Shown piece by piece: positions 44,893-55,565 of a stretch of DNA of 64,000 nt (positions are counted from its first letter, which is position 1; every line of letters begins with the position of its first letter). The position numbers were made by a program, and so were the translations under genes. The notes beneath the pieces are model-generated. The model had not been told where the DNA came from. It saw only the letters and a list, made by a program, of their open reading frames with translations, and did not search any database. The DNA is from Bacteroides sp. (GTDB lineage Bacteria > Bacteroidota > Bacteroidia > Bacteroidales > Bacteroidaceae), in contig JAJQDI010000010.1 of NCBI GenBank assembly GCA_021202275.1, positions 62,001-126,000 of the forward strand. The letters run 5' to 3'.

Positions 44893-45552
44893 TTTTATTT
44901 GCCAGGCCAGACAAAAGCTACTTTTATAAAAGAAAAAACGTTTCTCCCACACGCTCAGAACTCACCTGTACTTATCCGGAATATTTACAGAAACAAGAGA
45001 AGCCTTTATCTGATAATTCCCTTTTTCAGAGATAGCTTTTTCCCGGAAAAACGCAGCACAACTTTTCCGGAATAAAGTACTACCCCAAACATTTGCTATA
45101 TACTACGATCCGAAAAATATATACATTATAAAAATCCTCTATCAGACAATCGTTTTCTGAAAAAACACAATTTTCTATCCCTGATTCCAAAATCATAAAA
45201 ACAGTATAACGACGATAACTCTACCATTTTGATAGTTGACCCGGGCACGGAGAAAAAGCAATAAAGATAGAAAGTAAAAAAAGAATTTTTCCGGAATAAG
45301 AAAATAAAAAGCATCCAATAACCCCCATAAATAACTGATTAACAGTTTTTTAGTTCTAAACAAAGGCCTGTAGAATCGATTATTTTCTCTTTTACGGAGA
45401 TTTGTACGCAAAAATCGCAGAAAAATAGCATTAGAAAGACTATATATATACAACTTTTCCCGCAAACTCTTCAAATCGCGTAGTAATAGTGCTGTATCAT
45501 ACCAGACGGATAAATAGAAGTTATTGCATGTATAACTGTTATTTTTTACTCC

Positions 45553-45576
45553 TGTGAATAAGCATCGTTATTCACA
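45553..45576. promoter_or_regulatory. Two facing DnaA-box-like sites
   Basis: TGTGAATAA (45553-45561) and TTATTCACA (45568-45576) form a perfect 9-bp inverted pair with a 6-base gap. Each matches the TTWTNCACA DnaA consensus. A third near-match, TTATTCACG, is at 45908-45916, close to an AT-dense stretch. It could also be a plain palindromic operator. Confidence 0.4.
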
Positions 45577-45965
45577 ACTATACATTTCAACAAGATACAT
45601 TACAATCTTAAAAAAAAGGATCTTCTATACGTTTGTAAAGAATATCTCCGGATTGTTACAGACAGAGACTATCTTTGTAAACTCCCGGTATTCAGAACAG
45701 AAAGAAGGACTCTTTAAAAGTTTAAAAACCAAAAAAATAACCAATATTAAATCTATTTTTGATTTAGATAATAAGAGCATAGATAAGACACATTTGTAAT
45801 TTAAGTGCCTTTTACAGAATTATATGTATACAATCATTTAAATACCGGCTAAATATAACAAATATTTAAATAATTAATTAAATTAAAAACAGAGGCTTAA
45901 TTAAAATTTATTCACGTTTTCTTTATACAGGTAAAAAAGATATCTTTTTGTGATATTATTCATTT

Positions 45966-45981
45966 TATATTTGTATATTTG
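45966..45981 (+). promoter_or_regulatory. Tandem -7 elements upstream of the XRE regulator
   Basis: TATATTTG occurs twice back to back (45966-45973 and 45974-45981), with a TTTG at 45947-45950 that could serve as -33 for the second. The leader to the ATG is about 67-75 nt. Confidence 0.55.
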
Positions 45982-46053
45982 CTCTTGTAAATACCATATA
46001 TTACAATTGTATTTCTTCTTGAATCGCAATAACATTTGTAAAATCACATATCT

Positions 46054-46539
46054 ATGGGACAAAATACAGAGCAACTGGAGCAGATAAAAGAGCGCATTGA
46101 AATGATCAGGAAGAAAGAGAACCTGAGTTATGGTGCTTTTGCGGAAAGTATAGGGATACAGCAATCTACCTTGTCTCATATCCTGAATGGAAGAAACAAA
46201 CCCAGTCTGGATGTAGTTATGAAAGTACACCAAAGCTATAGTCACATTCATATGGAATGGTTGCTTTATGGAAAAGGTCCTATGACAGATGAAACCGCAA
46301 CACCAGGACATGCTACGGAAATGTTGCCTTCTCTGTTTGACGAGAATGCGATAAATCCGGGGAAAACTCCGGAAGTTCCGGAATATCGCAAGGAAATCGG
46401 CTTAAAACAGCCTCAATCAGAGCCTAAAGAGATTGTCAGACAGGAAATTAGATACATAGAAAAGCCTTCACGGAAAATTACGGAAATAAGAATTTTCTTT
46501 GATGATAATACCTATGAAACTTTTAAACCTGAAAACTGA
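46054..46539 (+). CDS. XRE-family transcriptional regulator
   Basis: 161 residues. A Cro/C1-type helix-turn-helix (about 11-65: SYGAFAESIGIQQSTLSHILNG) is followed by a WLLYGKGPM segment typical of Bacteroidetes XRE regulators, a proline- and glutamate-rich linker, and a C-terminal beta-strand segment (ITEIRIFFDDNTYETF). The target is unknown. It is monocistronic, with two -7 elements upstream, and precedes the pyrK-pyrD unit. Confidence 0.88.
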   Translation: MGQNTEQLEQIKERIEMIRKKENLSYGAFAESIGIQQSTLSHILNGRNKPSLDVVMKVHQSYSHIHMEWLLYGKGPMTDETATPGHATEMLPSLFDENAINPGKTPEVPEYRKEIGLKQPQSEPKEIVRQEIRYIEKPSRKITEIRIFFDDNTYETFKPEN

Positions 46540-46725
46540 GGATGTTTTCTTGGGCTGAAAGCGGAAAGAATCACTACTGTATCCTGTAAGACTCCTGTAT
46601 CTTCTCCGGGAAGTTTACCTGATCGGATGAACATAGTAGCTGACATACAAAGGAAATAGCCTTAAATCCACTCCATTTGGCAAGTATCCTGCAATAAAAC
46701 AGGCAAAGCATAATAATATATGTGT

Positions 46726-46733
46726 TATCTTTG
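46726..46733 (+). promoter_or_regulatory. -7 element of pyrK-pyrD
   Basis: TATCTTTG, 31 bases before the ATG at 46765. This argues for the shorter PyrK start rather than an upstream ATG at 46720. Confidence 0.55.
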
Positions 46734-46764
46734 CAGAGATTATGAACTTACTCTCATCTCATAC

Positions 46765-47541
46765 ATGAAAAAATTTATTTTAGATCTGACGGTAACAGAA
46801 AATCTGAAGATAAACCAGCAGTATGTATTACTGAAACTGACTTCCTCTCAGACGTTGCCGGACATGCAGCCCGGACAATTCGCAGAAATCCGGGTAGACG
46901 GCTCACCTACCACTTTTCTGAGGCGTCCCATCTCCATCAATTACGTAGATAAAACGCGCAATGAAGTATGGTTCCTGATCCGGCTCGCAGGGGATGGAAC
47001 ACGTAGACTGGCTATTATTCGTCCCAACGAAATACTGAATGTAATATTGCCTCTGGGCAATAGCTTCAGCATGCCCGGACACTCGTCGGAAAAGATACTC
47101 CTGATCGGAGGAGGTGTAGGAATAGCCCCTATGGTATTCCTGGGAAAGGAATTACTGGAAAAAGGATTCAAACCTGCTTTCCTGTTAGGTGCCCGTTCGC
47201 AACGTGATCTTCTCCAGAGAGAACTCTGTGAAACGCTGGGAGAGGTATATACTACGACAGAAGATGCCAGTCACGGAGAAAAAGGATATGTAGTGCACCA
47301 TTCCATACTCCATAAAACACGTTTCGATCGTATATATACCTGTGGACCTAAACCCATGATGGTAGCCGTAGCGGCATATGCCAAAAGTAAAAATATACCT
47401 TGCGAAGTATCTCTGGAAAATAAAATGGCATGCGGTATTGGTGCTTGTTTGTGCTGTGTGGAAAATACCCCGGAAGGACATGTGTGTGTATGTAAAGAGG
47501 GCCCGGTTTTTAATATAAACAACTTAGTATGGCAGATTTAA
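46765..47541 (+). CDS. pyrK: Dihydroorotate dehydrogenase B electron-transfer subunit
   Basis: 258 residues from the ATG at 46765. Contains an FAD-binding domain with [10 protein letters not shown], an NAD-binding [12 protein letters not shown], and a C-terminal [2Fe-2S] site with [11 protein letters not shown] and [10 protein letters not shown]. PyrK passes electrons from dihydroorotate oxidation by PyrD to NAD+. Overlaps pyrD by 13 bases, so the two are co-translated. Confidence 0.95.
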   Translation: MKKFILDLTVTENLKINQQYVLLKLTSSQTLPDMQPGQFAEIRVDGSPTTFLRRPISINYVDKTRNEVWFLIRLAGDGTRRLAIIRPNEILNVILPLGNSFSMPGHSSEKILLIGGGVGIAPMVFLGKELLEKGFKPAFLLGARSQRDLLQRELCETLGEVYTTTEDASHGEKGYVVHHSILHKTRFDRIYTCGPKPMMVAVAAYAKSKNIPCEVSLENKMACGIGACLCCVENTPEGHVCVCKEGPVFNINNLVWQI

Positions 47542-48443
47542 ATGTAAACATCGGTGAATTGCAGTTGAAAAATCCTGTGATGACCGCTTCCGGTACGTTC
47601 GGATATGGTGAAGAATATGCCGATTTCATCGATATTTCGCGAATAGGCGGTATACTTGTAAAAGGGACTACCCTTCACAACCGTGAAGGAAATCCGTATC
47701 CACGCATGGCCGAAACTCCCTCAGGTATGCTGAACGCTGTTGGACTGCAAAATAAAGGTGTAAAGTACTTCACAGATCACATTTATCCCCGTATAAAAGA
47801 GGTAGACACGCATATGATTGTGAATGTATCGGGATCTACCATTGAAGATTATGTGGAGACCGCGGCAGCTATCAATGAACTTGTAAATATTCCTGCTATA
47901 GAATTAAACATTTCCTGCCCCAATGTAAAGTGCGGAGGAATGGCATTCGGAGTCACTGCCAAAGGAGCAGCGGAAGTAGTGAAAGCAGTGCGTTCTGCTT
48001 ACAAAAAGACACTTATCGTGAAACTCTCTCCGAACGTGACCAACATCACTGAAATAGCACTTGCAGCCGAAGAGAGCGGCGCAGATAGTGTGTCATTAAT
48101 CAATACAATCTTAGGAATGGCCATAGATGCTGAAAAACGCCGTCCGCTGCTCTCTACGGTGACCGGTGGTCTTTCGGGACCGGCAGTGAAACCGGTGGCT
48201 TTGCGAATGGTATGGCAGGTTGCTCAGAAGGTAAAAATTCCTGTCATAGGATTGGGGGGTATCATGAACTGGCAGGATGCTGTGGAATTTATGCTGGCAG
48301 GTGCGTCTGCCATACAGATAGGTACGGCAAACTTCATTGATCCGACTGTTTCCGTACAGACAATAGATGGTATAAATAATTACTTAGACCGACACGGATT
48401 TAAATCTGTAAGGGAAATTATCGGTGCTCTTGAGGTAGGTTGA
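47529..48443 (+). CDS. pyrD: Dihydroorotate dehydrogenase B catalytic subunit
   Basis: 304-residue class 1B TIM-barrel flavoenzyme: [11 protein letters not shown], catalytic-loop [11 protein letters not shown] (with Cys as the active-site base), KLSPNVTNI, and the FMN phosphate site [25 protein letters not shown]. It oxidises dihydroorotate in pyrimidine synthesis together with PyrK. Located in the cytoplasm, in an operon with pyrK; terminator at 48508-48540. Confidence 0.96.
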   Translation: MADLNVNIGELQLKNPVMTASGTFGYGEEYADFIDISRIGGILVKGTTLHNREGNPYPRMAETPSGMLNAVGLQNKGVKYFTDHIYPRIKEVDTHMIVNVSGSTIEDYVETAAAINELVNIPAIELNISCPNVKCGGMAFGVTAKGAAEVVKAVRSAYKKTLIVKLSPNVTNITEIALAAEESGADSVSLINTILGMAIDAEKRRPLLSTVTGGLSGPAVKPVALRMVWQVAQKVKIPVIGLGGIMNWQDAVEFMLAGASAIQIGTANFIDPTVSVQTIDGINNYLDRHGFKSVREIIGALEVG

Positions 48444-48507
48444 TTAACATACAATAACCCTTCGCATAGGATCCTGATAAAAAGTGTCAGAAACCCATAG
48501 AAAAAGA

Positions 48508-48540
48508 AAAAGCCTCTTTCACTTAGAAAGAGGCTTTTTT
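48508..48540 (+). terminator. Intrinsic terminator of pyrK-pyrD
   Basis: A 14-bp perfect stem (48508-48521 with 48527-48540) with a T-run. Confidence 0.9.
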
Positions 48541-48649
48541 ATAAGGATGGCTCCATGTGGGGCCGGGAAGGCTGTTCAGAAAAAAAGTTTGTGAAAATCT
48601 ACCTGGGAAATAGAGATCAGAATATATCATGAAATAAAAATAGCTGACA

Positions 48650-49327
48650 TTACTCTTCCAGCAGATCAGGTCTTAGTCTGTGGGTCCTTTCCAGAGATTG
48701 CTGAAGTTCCCATTCTTTAATTTTTGCTTCGTGTCCCGATAAGAGGATATCAGGCACTCTCCACCCTTTATACTCTGCCGGACAGGTATATACAGGAGCG
48801 GCTAACAGATTGTCCTGAAAAGAATCGGAAAGTGCGGACTGTTCATCGGAAATGACTCCGGGAATGATGCGTACAATGGCATCCGTGATAACCGCAGCAG
48901 CCAGTTCTCCTCCGGTGAGTACATAATCTCCAATGCTGATCTCTTGGGTTATAAGATGTTCCCGGATACGATAATCGATTCCTTTAAAGTGACCGCACAG
49001 TAAGATCAGATTGCCCGACAACGAAAGAGTATTGGCCATTTTCTGATCGAATTGCTCTCCGTCAGGAGTAGTGAAAATGACCTCATCGTAGTCCCGCTCC
49101 GCTTTCAGCTGACTGATACAACGATCTATAGGTTCTATTTTCATCACCATACCGGCAAACCCACCAAACGGATAATCATCTACCCGCCGGTATTTATCTT
49201 CTGTATAATCGCGTAGATTGTGAATATGTATTTCTGCCAGTCCTTTATTCTGAGCTCTTTTCATGATAGAACAGTTGAAAAAACCTTCTATCATTTCAGG
49301 CAATACCGTTATTATATCAATGCGCAT
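48650..49327 (-). CDS. trmD: tRNA (guanine37-N1)-methyltransferase
   Basis: 225 residues of the SPOUT class: [17 protein letters not shown] at the start, [21 protein letters not shown], and the trefoil-knot cofactor site [13 protein letters not shown] with [15 protein letters not shown]. TrmD methylates G37 of tRNAs to prevent frameshifting. Divergent from ligA, with its -7 element at 49415-49422. Confidence 0.96.
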   Translation of the reverse strand: MRIDIITVLPEMIEGFFNCSIMKRAQNKGLAEIHIHNLRDYTEDKYRRVDDYPFGGFAGMVMKIEPIDRCISQLKAERDYDEVIFTTPDGEQFDQKMANTLSLSGNLILLCGHFKGIDYRIREHLITQEISIGDYVLTGGELAAAVITDAIVRIIPGVISDEQSALSDSFQDNLLAAPVYTCPAEYKGWRVPDILLSGHEAKIKEWELQQSLERTHRLRPDLLEE

Positions 49328-49414
49328 AGTACGTTTAATTTATAGAATATAGGGTGCACCTTAGCACAGCTGAAGTAAACTTCGCTCTGCATCCGGCTTT
49401 CACTATATTTTCGG

Positions 49415-49452
49415 CAAAAGTACGAATATTCAAAGAGAAACTGTTATTTTTG
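49415..49452. promoter_or_regulatory. Divergent -7 elements of trmD and ligA
   Basis: Leftward TACTTTTG at 49415-49422 and rightward TATTTTTG at 49445-49452. The ligA leader is about 15 nt, the trmD leader about 80 nt. Confidence 0.55.
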
Positions 49453-49457
49453 CCTGA

Positions 49458-51473
<2,016 letters not shown>

Positions 51474-51603
51474 ATTCCGGAAGATCAACCCTTTGACTTA
51501 TTCTTTACCGGCCATAGAAGGTATATATTACGGAAATATATCCATTTGTCGGCCTATCGCCCTTTTTTGCATACCTTGATGCCATAAAAATAGAAAATAT
51601 TCG

Positions 51604-51611
51604 TACTTTTG
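51604..51611 (+). promoter_or_regulatory. -7 element of dapA
   Basis: TACTTTTG, 36 bases before the ATG at 51648; it overlaps a possible upstream start at 51609, which is therefore rejected. Confidence 0.55.
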
Positions 51612-51647
51612 CAGTTGAATAGCCAAAAGAGATTATCAAAATTACTC

Positions 51648-52541
51648 ATGATACAAACCAGATTGAAAGGAATGGGAGTAGCACTGATTACTCCTTTCAA
51701 AGAAGACGATAGTATCGACTATGACGCGTTGATGCGGATGGTAGACTATCTTCTTCAAAACAATGCGGATTTCTTATGTGTGCTGGGGACCACGGCGGAA
51801 ACACCGACGCTGACGGAAGAAGAAAAGACAACAATCAAAGAAATGGTTGTAAGGCGGGTAAAAGGAAAAGTCCCTATCTTGTTGGGAGTAGGTGGCAACA
51901 ATACCCGCGCCATTGTGGAGCAATTGAAAAACGATGATTTTACAGGGGTAGATGCCATACTCTCTGTGGTACCCTATTATAATAAACCTTCTCAGGAAGG
52001 AATTTATCAGCACTATAAAGCGATTTCTCAGGCAACGACTCTTCCCATTGTTCTGTATAACGTGCCAGGACGCACCGGAGTGAACATGACTGCCGAAACC
52101 ACACTGCGTATCGCGCGTAATTTCAAGAATGTGATTGCGATCAAAGAGGCCTCCGGCAACATCACACAAATGGATGATATTATCAAAAACAAACCGGCCA
52201 ACTTTGATGTGATATCAGGAGATGATGGCATTACTTTCCCTTTGATCACTCTGGGAGCAGTAGGGGTAATCTCTGTGATCGGCAACGCTTTTCCACGGGA
52301 ATTCAGTCGCATGACACGCCTTGCGCTACAAGGTGATTATGCCAACGCGTTGAAAATACACCATCGCTTCACAGAACTTTTCAATCTTCTTTTCGTAGAT
52401 GGAAATCCCGCCGGTGTGAAATCTATGCTCAACGCGATGGGGATGATCGAGAATAAACTCCGTTTACCCCTGGTTCCCACCCGTATCACAACCTTTGAAG
52501 CAATCCGGAAAGTGCTGAATGAATTGAACATCAAATGCTGA
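51648..52541 (+). CDS. dapA: 4-hydroxy-tetrahydrodipicolinate synthase
   Basis: 297-residue TIM-barrel lyase: GVALITPFKEDDSIDYD, the Thr-Thr pair GTTAETPTL, VVPYYNKPSQEGIYQH, YNVPGRTG with the active-site Tyr, and the Schiff-base Lys in VIAIKEASG. It condenses pyruvate with aspartate semialdehyde, the first dedicated step to lysine and diaminopimelate. Soluble. Terminator at 52554-52585. Confidence 0.96.
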   Translation: MIQTRLKGMGVALITPFKEDDSIDYDALMRMVDYLLQNNADFLCVLGTTAETPTLTEEEKTTIKEMVVRRVKGKVPILLGVGGNNTRAIVEQLKNDDFTGVDAILSVVPYYNKPSQEGIYQHYKAISQATTLPIVLYNVPGRTGVNMTAETTLRIARNFKNVIAIKEASGNITQMDDIIKNKPANFDVISGDDGITFPLITLGAVGVISVIGNAFPREFSRMTRLALQGDYANALKIHHRFTELFNLLFVDGNPAGVKSMLNAMGMIENKLRLPLVPTRITTFEAIRKVLNELNIKC

Positions 52542-52553
52542 GATAGCTATTTA

Positions 52554-52585
52554 AAAAGGAGGTGTCAAATGGATACCTCCTTTTC
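52554..52585 (+). terminator. Intrinsic terminator of dapA
   Basis: AAAAGGAGGTGTC pairs with GATACCTCCTTTT (one mismatch), then T and A-rich flanks. Confidence 0.75.
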
Positions 52586-52758
52586 AATTGTAACAACCTG
52601 TATCAAAAAAATGTGTAGAACCTATTTATTTTATACAATAAAAAAGATAGGGTAACACCAATCTCCGAAAACAGGAATAGTAAGTGTAGATTTTAATGAT
52701 CTGAGAGTTTCATAAGATATATATTAATAACAAAATATCCGTAATGATACAAAACGAA

Positions 52759-52787
52759 AAACCTTCGCAGAAACTCTGCAAAGGTTT
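52759..52787 (-). terminator. Terminator of the tRNA-Arg unit
   Basis: On the minus strand AAACCTTTGCAG pairs with CTGCGAAGGTTT (one mismatch), followed by T-rich sequence, immediately downstream of the tRNA pair. Confidence 0.7.
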
Positions 52788-52791
52788 AACG

Positions 52792-52865
52792 TGATCGCGA
52801 CAGGATTCAAACCTGTAACCGGCTGATCCGTAGTCAGCTACTCTATTCAGTTGAGCTACGCGGCC
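52792..52865 (-). tRNA. tRNA-Arg (ACG), distal copy with acceptor mismatch
   Basis: 74-base cloverleaf with anticodon loop CTACGGA (ACG, decoding CGN after A34 deamination). It is nearly identical to the copy at 52900, but its 3' acceptor strand reads CGCGATC instead of CGCGGTC, so position 3 (C) faces A at position 70. This C-A mismatch could affect charging or make it a decaying copy. Confidence 0.9.
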
Positions 52866-52899
52866 ATTGAAATCAATATGTTTTGCAAGTTTTAAAAAG

Positions 52900-52973
52900 T
52901 GACCGCGACAGGATTCAAACCTGTAACCGGCTGATCCGTAGTCAGCTACTCTATTCAGTTGAGCTACGCGGCC
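52900..52973 (-). tRNA. tRNA-Arg (ACG), proximal copy
   Basis: Cloverleaf with acceptor GGCCGCG paired to CGCGGTC (one G-T pair), anticodon ACG, T-loop with GGTTTGAATCC. 34 bases upstream of the distal copy and in the same transcript. CCA not encoded. Confidence 0.95.
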
Positions 52974-53046
52974 ATTTGTTTAACAGGTGCAAAGATATGT
53001 ACTTTTTCGGAATTAGCAAGCGGTTGGAGCACTTTTTGTACAAATT

Positions 53047-55350
53047 TTATTCAATGAAACGGTAATTAAATAGCTGCCATCCCAGAGTCAATCCCACATT
53101 CCATTCCTTTTTAGGTGAACTATAATGATTTAGATAAGCCGCCAGAGATCCGAAGGGCAATTGACATACCAATGAAATCTCTCCCATGTATTCAAACCTG
53201 GAAAAGGCTTTTCCATAATATGCTTTGTTGATCGAGTTGCGTTCTATCGGAAAAATAGGCATGAAACCATATATCTCGGCACGGGCGTGAAAAAGACTAT
53301 TCAGGTGATAGATGGGACGTAATCCCGCCGCCACAAACTGATTGGCGCGAAAAGCCTCATTATAGGTCATCATACTGTGAGGAGTAGGAGTAAATTCCCC
53401 GGCCTGCAACAGAGTAGCCGTATAGTTCTCTGAGAAATTCCGGGAAGAATAGAGTGCCTCCACATAGGTGCCCAGCGTAAATTTGGGCATTGTTTTATAA
53501 TATTTCTCTTTCATATAAGAGAGCTGCAACCAGGATTGTGTGGCTTTATCTACAGTTTCCGTTTCATCCTCTTCGTTGATCTTGCCGGGACGGAAGGCCT
53601 CATCTCCTAAGAATATCTGCGCGGTAAGAGCCTCCCTATACCCCTGAGTGGCATACTGACGGGCATTCAGTGTACTCCCCAAAAAGTTGATAGACCCTCC
53701 CAGCATTTTATAGGTACTTTTATCGTATCTGTCGTTATCAAAGTCTATCACATTACTCTGAAAGTAACGATCCTTGAAATGAGCGACCCCTATACCAAAC
53801 TCTACGCGCTTACTCGACATAAACGGCAGAGCCACATTCGCCTTGAGAAAACGCTCGTTTTTCTTGTTGAACGCAGGAGTATCCCGACCGGAAAAGATCT
53901 TATCCTTCTTGAAGTAGTCAAATGTACTGATAGAGGCAATGAAACGATAAGACATAGGCAGATTGGTTGGAAAATCGACCTTCGCCATAAGCTGAGCGTT
54001 GTTGTATATTTTACCAAATTGTCCGTCCAGCGTAAATTCTTTTGAATAGTAATTCAGATCCTGATAACTGACCCCGAAATAGATCTGATTGGAACTGGTA
54101 GTAGACAGATTTCCTCCCACACGGATAAAGACATTTGTTTCTAACCTTACATTCAGATGCAGATCGAACATCTCCTCCTGTTCGTTGTATACGGCATGAG
54201 GTATGATCTCGGGAATGATCTTATCCGATAGAAGACGGAAATAGGCCTGTTTCACCTCTTCATAAGTAAATATATCCTCATCAGAAGCATGAAACTCCTT
54301 TTTGATGTAGATCTGTTGTTGCGGGTTAGCACCGGTTATATAGATATTCTTGAAAAGCAATTCCGGACTCTGACTTCTGTATTCCAGTCTGCGCAGGCTT
54401 ACTTCTGCGGGATCTACCCGTCGCGACACGCGGCTTTTAATGGAATCCATCATAGCTAACGTGCGGTCGTATCCGATTTTTTCCAGCTCTTCCAACCTGT
54501 CGAAGTCCAGCAGGTTGACATCTTCGTAACGGAAATTCAAGACCAATCCCAAAGAATCAGGGATTGTATAATCTGTTTTCTGCATCACCATATTTTCGAT
54601 CTGGCTCATCAGGTTGTCTTCCTTAGGTTGTGTCGGATTCATAGCTACCACGCTACCGATCATCATATCCGGATTGAAATCTTTCTTCATGACATCTGTG
54701 GGGAAATTATTATATATCCCCCCATCATATGCCAGCAGGCCATCGATCTCAATGGGTTTAAAGACAAAAGGAAAAGTCATGGATGCCCGTACAGCATCTC
54801 CGAGATCGCCACTTCCCAACACGATCTGTTGCTTGTTATACACATCCGAAGCCACACAACGGAAAGGAACAAATAATTTGTCGAAATTTCCCCGGCAAGC
54901 AGCAGTAGCACTGCCATACAGTTCCAGAAATACCACATTCATCTGGATGGGATTGACTACACTCGAAGGCAGTAATAAAGGCTTTATGTGTAAGGAGTCT
55001 TTCAGAGAGAGACGTATATTCAGAAATTCAGGAGTAGGAAGGTTCTTCTTGAAATAATACATGTATTTTTCTTCCACCTCTCCCGAATACCAGCGTCTGA
55101 ACTCATCCGAACCGATCAGTTCTTCCATATCGTCCGGAGAATATCCCATCGCATAGAGAGAGCCGATAATGGCTCCCATGGAAGTCCCTGTGATATAATC
55201 GATAGGGATCCCGTTTTCCTCCAACGCGCGGATCACTCCGATATGCGTCATTCCTTTGGCTCCACCACCACTCAATACCAGACCAACCCTTTGACCCAAC
55301 ACGGTAAGAGTAAAACTAAAACAAAAGATGAGTAGTAGAAGTCGCTTCAT
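53047..55350 (-). CDS. Patatin phospholipase fused to Omp85-type barrel
   Basis: 767 residues from the ATG at 55348-55350 (a longer start at 55398 is excluded by the -7 element at 55396). Signal peptide 1-19. The patatin domain shows the oxyanion loop SGGGAKGMTHIG (27-38), the nucleophile Ser57 in GTSMGA and the Asp of YDGGIYNNFP. After a linker with a POTRA-like segment, the last ~350 residues alternate in short beta-strands like an Omp85 outer-membrane barrel (AQLMAKVDFP, VALPFMSSKRVEFGIGVAHF). The layout equals FplA/PlpD-type patatin autotransporters, which place a phospholipase at the outer membrane. Confidence 0.88.
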   Translation of the reverse strand: MKRLLLLIFCFSFTLTVLGQRVGLVLSGGGAKGMTHIGVIRALEENGIPIDYITGTSMGAIIGSLYAMGYSPDDMEELIGSDEFRRWYSGEVEEKYMYYFKKNLPTPEFLNIRLSLKDSLHIKPLLLPSSVVNPIQMNVVFLELYGSATAACRGNFDKLFVPFRCVASDVYNKQQIVLGSGDLGDAVRASMTFPFVFKPIEIDGLLAYDGGIYNNFPTDVMKKDFNPDMMIGSVVAMNPTQPKEDNLMSQIENMVMQKTDYTIPDSLGLVLNFRYEDVNLLDFDRLEELEKIGYDRTLAMMDSIKSRVSRRVDPAEVSLRRLEYRSQSPELLFKNIYITGANPQQQIYIKKEFHASDEDIFTYEEVKQAYFRLLSDKIIPEIIPHAVYNEQEEMFDLHLNVRLETNVFIRVGGNLSTTSSNQIYFGVSYQDLNYYSKEFTLDGQFGKIYNNAQLMAKVDFPTNLPMSYRFIASISTFDYFKKDKIFSGRDTPAFNKKNERFLKANVALPFMSSKRVEFGIGVAHFKDRYFQSNVIDFDNDRYDKSTYKMLGGSINFLGSTLNARQYATQGYREALTAQIFLGDEAFRPGKINEEDETETVDKATQSWLQLSYMKEKYYKTMPKFTLGTYVEALYSSRNFSENYTATLLQAGEFTPTPHSMMTYNEAFRANQFVAAGLRPIYHLNSLFHARAEIYGFMPIFPIERNSINKAYYGKAFSRFEYMGEISLVCQLPFGSLAAYLNHYSSPKKEWNVGLTLGWQLFNYRFIE

Positions 55351-55395
55351 CATACAGGCAGGTAATAACAGGCTATTGTATTCTATTTTACCTCT

Positions 55396-55403
55396 CAAAG
55401 GTA
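55396..55403 (-). promoter_or_regulatory. -7 element of the patatin-Omp85 gene
   Basis: Minus strand TACCTTTG; leader about 39 nt. Confidence 0.55.
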
Positions 55404-55504
55404 GAAAAAAATCACATGTAAATCCTTATCCCGCATAAATATTTCATTCATCGATCCATTCCTTTACGAACGGAAACGAAATACCCGCCGATCCCTGAAA
55501 AAAA

Positions 55505-55539
55505 GAAAGCACCGCTCCGTTGTCCGGAGCGATGCTTTC
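55505..55539 (-). terminator. Intrinsic terminator of htpG
   Basis: A 15-bp stem (55505-55519 with 55525-55539, one mismatch), A-run before it on the plus strand giving a T-run on the minus strand. It stands between htpG and the patatin gene. Confidence 0.85.
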
Positions 55540-55565
55540 TATCCTTTCTGTATAAAGACTGAGAA

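Larger units (their letters stand above)
44893..46053. other. 1.16-kb AT-rich gap without a convincing gene
   Basis: The only striking signals are inverted DnaA-box-like sites (45553-45576), one more at 45908-45916, an AT-dense block at 45830-45900 and two -7 elements near 45966-45981. Frames of 81-93 codons here are very AT-rich, without signals, and are probably chance. Confidence 0.55.

Noticed and set aside
45193..45799. 81- and 93-codon frames in the AT-rich gap
   Set aside because: Composition is that of random AT-rich sequence, with no promoter or conserved motif.
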